Position numbers and translations under genes: made by a program. Under the pieces are notes generated by a model, which saw only the letters and a program-made list of their open reading frames with translations, did not search any database and had not been told where the DNA came from. Shown piece by piece: positions 1-6,012 of a DNA stretch of 6,997 bases; position 1 is the stretch's first letter, and each line of letters opens with the position of its first letter. Source of the DNA: a bacterium (lineage in GTDB: Bacteria; BMS3Abin14); the NCBI GenBank assembly GCA_020352595.1, contig CP070682.1:120643-127639 (forward strand), given 5' to 3'.

Positions 1-809
1 CGGCCCCTGAGGGTGTCGGCCAGGGCCTCGGGCTGTTCGTGGATCTCCTTCTGCATGAAGTGCTTGTACCCGCCCTTCTCCGCGAGGATCGGGTCCCAGG
101 GTACCGTGACCGCTTCCGGCTGGACCTCCCGTCCCTGGGCGTCGAAGACGCGCAGGCCCTCCGCCGTCACCGAACCCATGTCGCCGTCGTCCAGGTAAAG
201 GAAGCGGCGCGTGTGGTGCAGGACGGCCGGGATGTCCGAGGCGATGAACATCTCGCCCTCCCCGAGGCCGATGACCAGGGGCGGGCCGCTTCTCGCCACG
301 ACGAGCCTGTCGGGGCGCTCCGTGTGGAGGACCACGATGGCGTAGACCCCCTCGAAATCCTTGAGGGTCCGCCGCACAGCCTCCTCCAGGTCTCCGTCGT
401 AGTGCTCCTCCACGAGATGGGCGATGACCTCCGTGTCCGTCTCGGAAGCCATGGTGTGCCCCTTGGCGGCGAGCCGCTGCCTGATCTCGCGGTAGTTCTC
501 GATGATGCCGTTGTGGACCACCACCAGACGCTGGGTGCAGTCCCGGTGGGGATGGGCGTTCTCCTCGCTGGGTTTGCCGTGGGTGGCCCACCGCGTGTGG
601 CCCACGCCGATGGTCCCCGTCAGCGGCTGCTTGCGCAGCACCTCGTCCAGGGCGACGATCTTCCCGACGCTGCGCCTCAGGCCCAGCTCACCATCCAGCA
701 CCACGGCCATCCCGGCCGAGTCGTAGCCCCGGTATTCGAGCCTCCTGAGGCCCTCGATGAGGATGTCCGCCGCGTTCTTCTGCCCGATGTAACCGACGAT
801 CCCGCACAT
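1..809 (-). CDS. glmS: Glutamine--fructose-6-phosphate aminotransferase (isomerizing), N-terminal part
   Basis: GlmS converts fructose-6-phosphate and glutamine into glucosamine-6-phosphate, the first committed step towards UDP-GlcNAc, in the cytoplasm. The visible 269 codons cover the class II glutamine amidotransferase domain. The protein begins MCGIVGYIG, so Cys2 becomes the N-terminal nucleophile once Met is removed. LEYRGYDSAG (24-33), HTRWATHGKPSEENAHPH (71-88), HNGIIENY (99-106) and SETDTEV (122-128) are the family's glutamine-site motifs. KHFMQKEI (248-255) marks the passage into the linker before the sugar isomerase domain. The family is about 600 residues long, so roughly 340 residues, including both SIS domains, lie beyond the left edge. 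The ATG shares one base with the glmU stop (TGATG), and a strong AAGGAG lies 11 nt upstream inside glmU, so the genes are co-transcribed and probably translationally coupled. The frame is intact throughout. Confidence 0.97.
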   Translation of the reverse strand, partial: MCGIVGYIGQKNAADILIEGLRRLEYRGYDSAGMAVVLDGELGLRRSVGKIVALDEVLRKQPLTGTIGVGHTRWATHGKPSEENAHPHRDCTQRLVVVHNGIIENYREIRQRLAAKGHTMASETDTEVIAHLVEEHYDGDLEEAVRRTLKDFEGVYAIVVLHTERPDRLVVARSGPPLVIGLGEGEMFIASDIPAVLHHTRRFLYLDDGDMGSVTAEGLRVFDAQGREVQPEAVTVPWDPILAEKGGYKHFMQKEIHEQPEALADTLRG

Positions 810-2242
810 CAGCTCTTCTTCTCCTTCTCGGCCCCCGACAGTTTCCGGCGCCGCTCCTCGGCCCACCCCTCCTTGACGGACTGCTGGGCCCTCCCCAGGG
901 CGAGGGCGTCAGGGGGCACGTCCCTCGTGATGGTGGAACCGGCGGCCACCAGGGAGCCCCTGCCCAGCCTGACCGGGGCCACCATCATGACACCGCTGCC
1001 GACGAAGACGCCGTCCTCGATGGTGGTCTTGTGCTTGGCGAAACCGTCGTAGTTGCAGGTCACGCAGCCGGCCCCGATGTTGACGTCCCGGCCCAGGTCG
1101 GCGTCACCCACGTAGGTGAGGTGGGAGACCTTGCTGCCGTCGCCGATGACCACCTTCTTGGTCTCCACGTAGTTGCCTATGCGGGCGGACCTGCCGATGA
1201 CGGATCCGGCCCTCATGTGGGCGAAGGGACCGATGGCGGCGCCGTCACCGATGCGCGAGCCGGTGATGACGCAGAAGGGGCGAACCTCGACATCCGCGCC
1301 GATGACGGTGTCGGTGATCACCGCGCCGGGTCCGATCACCGACCTGGCTCCGATCCGGGTGTCGCCGTGCAGGAAGGTGGAAGGGCGGATCTCGGCGTCC
1401 GGCTCTATCTCGACGGTCTCGTCGATCCAGGTCGATTCAGGGTCCACGATGCGCACCCCCGAATCCAGAAGCCTCGCCACGTGATTCCTGTTCATCTGCT
1501 TTTCCATGACCGTCAACTCCTTGAGTGTATTGATCCCCCGGGCTTCCCCCGGTTCATCGGTGACCAGGGTGACCGCGCCCGATCCTGACCGCACGGCTGC
1601 CCCGATGAGGTCGGTCAGGTAGTACTCGCCCTGGGCGTTATCGTTGTCCAGCCTCGGGATCTCCCTTTTCAGGAATCCGGCGTCGAAGGCGTAGACGCCC
1701 AGGTTCACCTCTGTGATCTTTTCCTGACCGGGGGACAGGTCCCTCTGCTCGACGATGCCGAGCACCTCCCCGTGGTCGCCCCTGACCATCCGGCCGTAAC
1801 CGGTGGGGTCGTCGAAGTGCCCCGTCAGGACGCTCACCGATGCGCCCGCGTCCTTCCTGACAGCGGCCAGGCTCCGGAGCGTTTCAACCTTCAGGAGGGG
1901 AACGTCTCCGGACAGCACGAGGACCGTTCCCTGAACGGGAGCAAGGGAGGCCAGGCACTGGGCCACGGCGTGGCCTGTGCCGAGCTGGGGCTCCTGGAGG
2001 ACCACTTCGGGGGCCTGGACCCCGGGACCAGCCGGCAGGGCTGCGCGCACCTGATGGGCGCCGTAACCCGCGACGACGATGACCCTGGAGGATCCCAGAC
2101 TGTTGGCGGATGCCAGGACGTGGTGGATGAGGGGCCGCCCCCTCAGGTTGTGAAGGACCTTGGGCACGGAGGAGTTCATCCGTGTCCCCTTCCCGGCGGC
2201 AAGGACGATGGTGACGAGGTTGTCTAAGGGTTCCGAGCGCAT
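809..2242 (-). CDS. glmU: Bifunctional GlmU: N-acetylglucosamine-1-phosphate uridyltransferase / glucosamine-1-phosphate acetyltransferase
   Basis: GlmU acetylates glucosamine-1-phosphate with acetyl-CoA and then couples the product to UTP, giving UDP-GlcNAc. The protein has 477 residues, near the usual 450-460. The pyrophosphorylase domain shows LAAGKGTRM (14-22) with PK at 27-28, QEPQLGTGHA (83-92), SGDVP with metal-binding Asp113, GYGRM (148-152), Glu165, NLG (180-182) and NAQGEYYLTD (202-211). From about 265 onward it is a left-handed beta helix of hexapeptide repeats. This part carries Arg321, YVETKK (358-363), the presumed catalytic base His374 in HLTYVGD, NIGAGCVTCNYDG (388-400) and the C-terminal KEGW. 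The tail is rich in Lys and Glu (AEKEKKS) and its DNA supplies the glmS ribosome site. The start was set at the ATG at 2242 because it gives the normal short N-terminus (MRSEPLDNLVTIVLAAG). The frame stays open to an ATG at 2407, but that extension runs across the promoter and has no family character. No strong Shine-Dalgarno is seen; GGGGAG lies 15 nt upstream. Confidence 0.97.
   Translation of the reverse strand: MRSEPLDNLVTIVLAAGKGTRMNSSVPKVLHNLRGRPLIHHVLASANSLGSSRVIVVAGYGAHQVRAALPAGPGVQAPEVVLQEPQLGTGHAVAQCLASLAPVQGTVLVLSGDVPLLKVETLRSLAAVRKDAGASVSVLTGHFDDPTGYGRMVRGDHGEVLGIVEQRDLSPGQEKITEVNLGVYAFDAGFLKREIPRLDNDNAQGEYYLTDLIGAAVRSGSGAVTLVTDEPGEARGINTLKELTVMEKQMNRNHVARLLDSGVRIVDPESTWIDETVEIEPDAEIRPSTFLHGDTRIGARSVIGPGAVITDTVIGADVEVRPFCVITGSRIGDGAAIGPFAHMRAGSVIGRSARIGNYVETKKVVIGDGSKVSHLTYVGDADLGRDVNIGAGCVTCNYDGFAKHKTTIEDGVFVGSGVMMVAPVRLGRGSLVAAGSTITRDVPPDALALGRAQQSVKEGWAEERRRKLSGAEKEKKS
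821..826 (-). promoter_or_regulatory. Ribosome binding site for glmS inside the glmU tail
   Basis: On the minus strand the sequence reads AAGGAG, 11 nt before the glmS ATG. It lies in the codons for the Lys/Glu-rich GlmU C-terminus. Together with the TGATG overlap it supports both the glmS start and coupled translation. Confidence 0.75.
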
Positions 2243-2321
2243 TGTTTCCGAGTAACTCTCCCCGGGAGTGTGGCTTTGAACCCGCCGCCGGCCAGAGAGA
2301 GGCGGATTCGATGAATTTGCA

Positions 2322-2350
2322 AATATCTCAACAACGTACAGGACTGTCAA
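2322..2350 (-). promoter_or_regulatory. Sigma70-type promoter for glmU-glmS
   Basis: Read on the minus strand, the -35 box is a perfect TTGACA (2350-2345). A 17-bp spacer follows, then GATATT (2327-2322), which matches the -10 consensus at four of six positions. Transcription would start near 2315, leaving an untranslated leader of about 70 nt before the glmU ATG at 2242. The promoter lies inside the longer open frame upstream of glmU and so argues against a start at 2407. The leader can form a small GC-rich stem (CCGCC at 2305-2301 with GGCGG near 2286-2282). I see no riboswitch or glmS-type ribozyme in it. Confidence 0.7.
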
Positions 2351-2413
2351 GGCATAGAACCCAGGGGGTCCCGGGTCAACGGTCCGCACGCGGGGGATTG
2401 TAAACATAATTGC

Positions 2414-2442
2414 TTGGATTCCACCAAACCCTCTGATATCAT
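2414..2442 (+). promoter_or_regulatory. Extended -10 promoter for the SPFH/NfeD operon
   Basis: TGATATCAT (2434-2442) combines an extended -10 TG with TATCAT, five of six matches to TATAAT. A weak -35, TTGGAT (2414-2419), sits 17 bp upstream of TATCAT. Transcription would start near 2449, about 44 nt before the ATG at 2493. The poor -35 and good extended -10 suggest housekeeping sigma, possibly with an activator. I do not see a sigma54 -24/-12 site (GG-N10-GC type), which controls psp operons in enterobacteria. Confidence 0.55.
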
Positions 2443-2474
2443 TTCAAGTTACCCGGAAAAGAGCACATCTTTGT

Positions 2475-2481
2475 GAAGGGG
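2475..2481 (+). promoter_or_regulatory. Ribosome binding site for the first gene of the right-hand operon
   Basis: GAAGGGG lies 11 nt before the ATG at 2493. It is the only Shine-Dalgarno-like sequence between the predicted transcription start and the gene, and it supports that start. Confidence 0.6.
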
Positions 2482-2492
2482 AAACCGGCACA

Positions 2493-3047
2493 ATGGAAAC
2501 CAGGATCCTGAAACTCGAACAGAACATCCAGAGGCTCAAGACTGTCTACGAGCAGTATTTCGCCGGGGTCGAGAGAAGGCCTCCGGATAAACTGGCCGAG
2601 ACCGTGGCCAGGGAGGTCCGTTCCCTGACCGCCACCGTGATCAACAACACGGCCCTTCGTTTCCGGGCCCAGCAGGCCATCTCCCGCTACAACACGTATC
2701 TCTCCTACTGGCAGAAGAACCTCCGGGACCTGGAGGAGGGCAGGAAACCCAAGCGGCGCGTAACGGGTGGCGCAGTGCCCGAGGAATCCCCCACAGGTGT
2801 TTTCGAGGTCTCGACATCCAGGTCCGAGAGGTCAGAGATGGAGAAACTCTTCTCAGCTCTGAGCAGGGAGTACAGGAAGATCGGTAACGGGAAGACCCCT
2901 GACATGGCGAAGGTCCGGAAGGCCCTCGAGGACCAGACCAAAGCCATCCGCGAGAAATACGGATGCGAGAAGGTGGCCTTCAGGGTGGTCAACGAGGGAG
3001 GCAAGGTGAAGATCAAGGCGGCTCCTGCGGAAAGGCGAAAGACATGA
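2493..3047 (+). CDS. Helical protein resembling the MXAN_5187 C-terminal domain family
   Basis: This 184-residue cytoplasmic protein has no signal peptide or membrane segment. Residues 3-27 form a charged heptad-like helix. Residues 34-83 form a long helix containing INNTALRFRAQQAISRYN (50-67) and YWQKNLRDLEEG (72-83). A polar linker (84-112) leads to a second helical part (113-156), and the protein ends in a likely beta hairpin, KVAFRVVNEGGKVKIKAAP (160-178). An INNTALRFR-type helix followed by a C-terminal FRV-x-EGGKVK-like strand pair is what I recall of the uncharacterised MXAN_5187 C-terminal domain family of myxobacteria and Geobacter. The match is from memory and has not been searched. 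It is the first gene after the rightward promoter, and its stop overlaps the next start (ATGA). Its molecular role is unknown; the architecture suits a coiled-coil adaptor. Confidence 0.85.
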   Translation: METRILKLEQNIQRLKTVYEQYFAGVERRPPDKLAETVAREVRSLTATVINNTALRFRAQQAISRYNTYLSYWQKNLRDLEEGRKPKRRVTGGAVPEESPTGVFEVSTSRSERSEMEKLFSALSREYRKIGNGKTPDMAKVRKALEDQTKAIREKYGCEKVAFRVVNEGGKVKIKAAPAERRKT

Positions 3048-3553
3048 CCAAATCCAGAGTGGCCTCCCTGCTGGAAAAGATCACGAGGATCATTCCCGGA
3101 ATAGCCGGTTACCAGGATCGTGAGAAGCGGCGCGACGCCGACCGTTCCGTGAGGGAGGGGGCCGCCGCCGAGGTCCGGCGATGCCGGGAGCGTCTCTCCG
3201 AGACCATGAACGACCTCTCCAGGGCGGGGGGGACCAGGAACCTCAGGGTCATCGGGAGGCTGGAGCGCCTGGCGACCAGGCTTGAGAGGACCGAGGACGA
3301 GATCCGCTACGCCGCCTACGGATACGCGGGCTGGTTCGACAGGGCCGCCATCTCCCTGGAGGACCTCGAGCGTCTCTACGAACACGATCTGCTCCTGCTG
3401 GAGGCGGCTTCGGGTCTTCCGGACCTGGTGGGGCCTCCGGACTCGCTGGGTTCGGGGGGCGACTGGTCGGGGAAACTGGAGGAGGCCCTTGAATCCTTAA
3501 GACGCGTCTTCGATGGGCGCAGGAGTGTCATCGAGGAGGAGGGTGCGCAGTGA
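3044..3553 (+). CDS. Hypothetical helical protein in an SPFH operon
   Basis: I do not recognise this 169-residue protein. It is predicted almost wholly helical, acidic and basic by turns, and cytoplasmic, with no Cys pairs in CxxC form and no membrane span. The N-terminus contains IIPGIAGYQDREKRRDADR (16-34), a Pro-Gly turn followed by a charged helix. Residues 36-60 and 68-90 look like amphipathic coiled-coil helices. They are followed by an aromatic patch, YAAYGYAGWFD (89-99), and an acidic, leucine-rich helix, LEDLERLYEHDLLLLEA (105-121). A Gly/Pro-rich linker (124-142) separates a last helix (143-166). The ATG overlaps the previous stop by four bases, with GGAAAGG 8 nt upstream. The gene end overlaps the SPFH gene, so the two are probably made in fixed ratio. 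It may be a partner that sits on the SPFH oligomer, but that rests on position alone. Confidence 0.85.
   Translation: MTKSRVASLLEKITRIIPGIAGYQDREKRRDADRSVREGAAAEVRRCRERLSETMNDLSRAGGTRNLRVIGRLERLATRLERTEDEIRYAAYGYAGWFDRAAISLEDLERLYEHDLLLLEAASGLPDLVGPPDSLGSGGDWSGKLEEALESLRRVFDGRRSVIEEEGAQ
3535..3543 (+). promoter_or_regulatory. Strong ribosome binding site for the SPFH gene
   Basis: GGAGGAGGG ends 6 nt before the GTG at 3550. This strong site decides for that GTG as the start even though it overlaps the preceding gene's stop codon (GTGA). Confidence 0.8.
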
Positions 3554-4680
3554 GCGAGTTCCTCGAGGTTCTGCAGTGGATCGACGACACCGGGGAGCAG
3601 ATGCTCCACCGCATACCCGCCGAAGGCACCGGGCCCATAAAGTTCGGTGCCCAGGCCATCGTCAACGAGAACCAGGCAGCCGTCTTCTTCCGTGACGGAC
3701 GGGCTCTGGACGTCCTCGGTCCCGGGCGCCACACGCTGACCACACAGAACATCCCCCTCCTGACCAAGGCCCTGAGCCTGCCCTTCGGCTTCCAAAGCCC
3801 TTTCAAGGTGGCGGTCTACTACGTCTCCATGAAGACCTTCACCAACCTGCCGTGGGGCACGAGGGATCCGGTGGCCTTCAGGGACAAGGACCTCGGCATG
3901 ATCCGGCTGAGGGGGCACGGCGTCTACACCATCAGGGTCATCCAGCCCATGCTCTTCGTCAACGTGCTCGCGGGCACCCAGGGCGTCATGACCATGGCGG
4001 ACATCTCCGACTACCTGAGGGCCGTCATCGTATCCCGCATCAACGACCTCCTGGGGGAGAACCTCGAGTCCATCCTGGACCTCCCCCAGTTCTACGAGGA
4101 GCTCGGAGCCGCCGCCAAGGCCAGGGTGAGGGAGGATTTCCTCAAGTACGGCCTGGAACTTAAAGACCTCATCATCCGTTCCATAACCCCCCCCGACGAC
4201 GTCCAGAAGATCATCGACGAGCGCGGAAGCATGAAGGCGGTGGGCGAGAGGGACTACCTGCGTTTCAAGGCCGCCCAGTTCATGGGAGACGTGGGCAAGG
4301 GACAGGGCGAGGGCGCCGGAACCTCCTCCGCCGAATCGGGCATGGGCCTCGGGCTCGGCGCGGGTTTCGGCATGATGGTCCCGGCCTTCCTGCGTTCGGC
4401 CCTGGAGGGGAAGGAGGCCCCCGCCCCCTCCGGAGGTGATCCCTGCCCCCACTGCAAGACCCCCCTGCCCGGCGACGCCCGCTTCTGCTTCAGGTGCGGT
4501 ACCCCCGTCGTCCTGGGCCAGGTCTGCGCCTCCTGCGGCAGGGATCTGCCGGCCGATGCCCGTTTCTGCCATCACTGCGGGCAGGAGGTTAAGAAGAACA
4601 AACCGGTCTGCGGCAGCTGCGGCAACAAGGTCCCGGAGGGGGCCAGGTTCTGCCTGCACTGCGGCGAGAAGATCGACTAA
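3550..4680 (+). CDS. SPFH (band 7, YdjI-type) protein with three C-terminal zinc ribbons
   Basis: This 376-residue protein belongs to the stomatin/prohibitin-like branch that includes B. subtilis YdjI (COG4260 type). Residues 28-235 carry the SPFH fold: GAQAIVNENQAAVFFRDG (33-50), LGPGRHTLTTQNIPLL (56-71), the basic-aromatic strand around 85-104 and RGHGVYTIRV (121-130). The helical extension runs through LRAVIVSRINDLL (156-168) and YGLELKDLIIRSITPP (200-215). A Gly/Met-rich linker (249-276) leads to three ribbons, each CxxC-x10-CxxC: Cys299/302/313/316, 326/329/340/343 and 354/357/368/371. There is no N-terminal hydrophobic anchor, so membrane contact must come from the SPFH surface, the linker or partners. 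SPFH proteins build oligomeric membrane scaffolds. The NfeD-type protease two genes downstream fits such a role. It is not a flotillin, since it lacks the long coiled-coil tail. The GTG start overlaps the previous stop (GTGA). Confidence 0.93.
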   Translation: MSEFLEVLQWIDDTGEQMLHRIPAEGTGPIKFGAQAIVNENQAAVFFRDGRALDVLGPGRHTLTTQNIPLLTKALSLPFGFQSPFKVAVYYVSMKTFTNLPWGTRDPVAFRDKDLGMIRLRGHGVYTIRVIQPMLFVNVLAGTQGVMTMADISDYLRAVIVSRINDLLGENLESILDLPQFYEELGAAAKARVREDFLKYGLELKDLIIRSITPPDDVQKIIDERGSMKAVGERDYLRFKAAQFMGDVGKGQGEGAGTSSAESGMGLGLGAGFGMMVPAFLRSALEGKEAPAPSGGDPCPHCKTPLPGDARFCFRCGTPVVLGQVCASCGRDLPADARFCHHCGQEVKKNKPVCGSCGNKVPEGARFCLHCGEKID

Positions 4681-4695
4681 ACCGCGCCAGAAGAA

Positions 4696-6012
4696 GTGAT
4701 CCGTTCCTGCTACGTCAGCCACCACTGCCCCCAGTGCAGTGGCGAGGTCGTTTTCGACCAGGGGGCCACCGGCACCCGCTGCCGGTACTGCGGCGCCGGG
4801 CTCCTGGTCCTCGGTTCCCGCTCGATGTGGCTCAATTTCCTCATCAAGCCGGTGGTCGGCGTTCGGGACACGGCGCACGAGGTCACCCGCATCGCCATGA
4901 AGAACGGGTGGAAACCGCCCCTCCTCAGGTCGGTGATCCCCTTCTACTTCCCCTTTTACCGGACCACAGGCCACGCCATCAAATGGATCAAGGGAGTCAA
5001 GCCGGGCCTGGAGATCCACGGCGATGCCTCGGAGGAGATCCTGACGCGGCACGTCGACCTCATGCGCCCCGCCCACATGGACCTTTCTCCGGGCCTCTTC
5101 TCGCCGGGCTACCGGGCCCAGTCCCTGAACCTGGCCCTGGCCACCCGGGAGAACGCGGGCAAAGCCCCATTCGCACCCATCCAGAAGGACCGGGAGGAGC
5201 ACAGCCGGGACATGGAGGAGGCTTTCTTCGACAGCATGCCCGAGCCCGGACTCAAAGTCTGGGAGGAGCGATGCTTCAGGCTCTGGGAGACCAACTCCGT
5301 CCTCTTCTTCCCGCTCCTGCTCGTGGAGATCAGGGAGGGACGGCAGATGCGGCTGCTGCTCCTGGACGCGGTGGGGGGTTCCCTCATCAGGCAGATCGGC
5401 CACGAGGAGATGGAAACGCTCCTCGACAACCTGGAACTGAGGGAGAGCCGCTCCCCGGGAGAGACCCGCCTCAAGCTGGCACCCCTCATGTGCCCCGAGT
5501 GCGCCGGGGACCTGGATCCCGACCCCTCCGCCCACCTTCGCTTCTGCAAGGCGTGCGGAAGGGGGTGGGAGGAGGGAGCCGGAAGGCTCAGGGAGAGGGA
5601 GTGCCTCTGGGCCGGGACCAGGCCGCAGGCCAGGGACACCTCCATGATCTTCCTTCCCTTCTGGCGGCGCCACGCGGACGACAGGGAACTCTACATCCCG
5701 GCCTTTTCCGTCCGCTCGCCGCGCCTGCTTTACAACCTGGCCGCCCGGTATTACCATGCCCAGTTCCCGGCGGAGCCCATCCCCTACGAGAACCGGCTCC
5801 GCATCCAGAGCCTGCCGGTGGGCCTGCCCCCGGACGGGGCCGATGAGATGGCCGACGTCGTCGCCAAGACCAACGCCCGGGAACAGTTTCAGAAAAAAGG
5901 GACCAGCCAGTCCCTCGTCCTCGTCCCGTTCCGGAAAAAGGGACCGGACCTCGTGGAGCCTTTCAAGGGACTGGCAGTCCCCATCTCGAGCCTGGAGGCA
6001 GACCTTCCATGA
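4696..6012 (+). CDS. Protein with two zinc ribbons in a duplicated module, function unknown
   Basis: This 438-residue soluble protein is not one I can name. It has two four-cysteine ribbons of the same spacing, CPQC-x14-CRYC (Cys11/14/29/32) and CPEC-x14-CKAC (Cys266/269/284/287). Each is followed in the same order by an aromatic PF strand (IPFYFPFYRT at 81-90; IFLPFWRRH at 318-326), a Pro-Ala segment and an NLA helix (NLALAT at 145-150; NLAARYY at 347-353), and a hydrophobic strand with a proline (VLFFPLLLVEI at 202-212; LVLVPFRK at 407-414). It therefore looks like an internal duplication. The GTG start is the only reasonable one: the frame upstream meets the SPFH gene's TAA after five codons, and the next Met (44) would cut off the first ribbon. 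The Shine-Dalgarno is weak (AGAAGAA abutting the start), suggesting dependence on upstream translation. It shares the ribbon theme with the SPFH protein and may bind it. The final ATGA overlaps nfeD. Confidence 0.88.
   Translation: MIRSCYVSHHCPQCSGEVVFDQGATGTRCRYCGAGLLVLGSRSMWLNFLIKPVVGVRDTAHEVTRIAMKNGWKPPLLRSVIPFYFPFYRTTGHAIKWIKGVKPGLEIHGDASEEILTRHVDLMRPAHMDLSPGLFSPGYRAQSLNLALATRENAGKAPFAPIQKDREEHSRDMEEAFFDSMPEPGLKVWEERCFRLWETNSVLFFPLLLVEIREGRQMRLLLLDAVGGSLIRQIGHEEMETLLDNLELRESRSPGETRLKLAPLMCPECAGDLDPDPSAHLRFCKACGRGWEEGAGRLRERECLWAGTRPQARDTSMIFLPFWRRHADDRELYIPAFSVRSPRLLYNLAARYYHAQFPAEPIPYENRLRIQSLPVGLPPDGADEMADVVAKTNAREQFQKKGTSQSLVLVPFRKKGPDLVEPFKGLAVPISSLEADLP
5994..5998 (+). promoter_or_regulatory. 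Ribosome binding site for the NfeD-type gene
   Basis: GGAGG sits 10 nt before the ATG at 6009, inside the last codons of the preceding gene. It supports the ATG that overlaps the preceding stop (ATGA). Confidence 0.7.

Noticed and set aside
39..1052. A 337-codon plus-strand open frame opposite glmS and the end of glmU
   Set aside because: The minus strand here encodes unmistakable GlmS and GlmU sequence; the plus frame spans both genes and has no family character.
2243..2315. Possible riboswitch or glmS-type ribozyme in the glmU leader
   Set aside because: The leader is only about 70 nt. It contains one short GC stem, and I cannot find the conserved core of a known riboswitch or ribozyme.
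2705..3385. A 226-codon minus-strand open frame across the two helical-protein genes
   Set aside because: It crosses the overlap of two coupled plus-strand genes and no ribosome site or motif supports it.
3376..5757. A 793-codon open frame on the minus strand opposite the SPFH and 438-aa genes
   Set aside because: Its translation is rich in Gly, Val, His, Asp, Glu and Pro without recognisable motifs, as expected for the complement of a high-GC gene. The plus-strand frames it covers carry clear SPFH and zinc-ribbon motifs.
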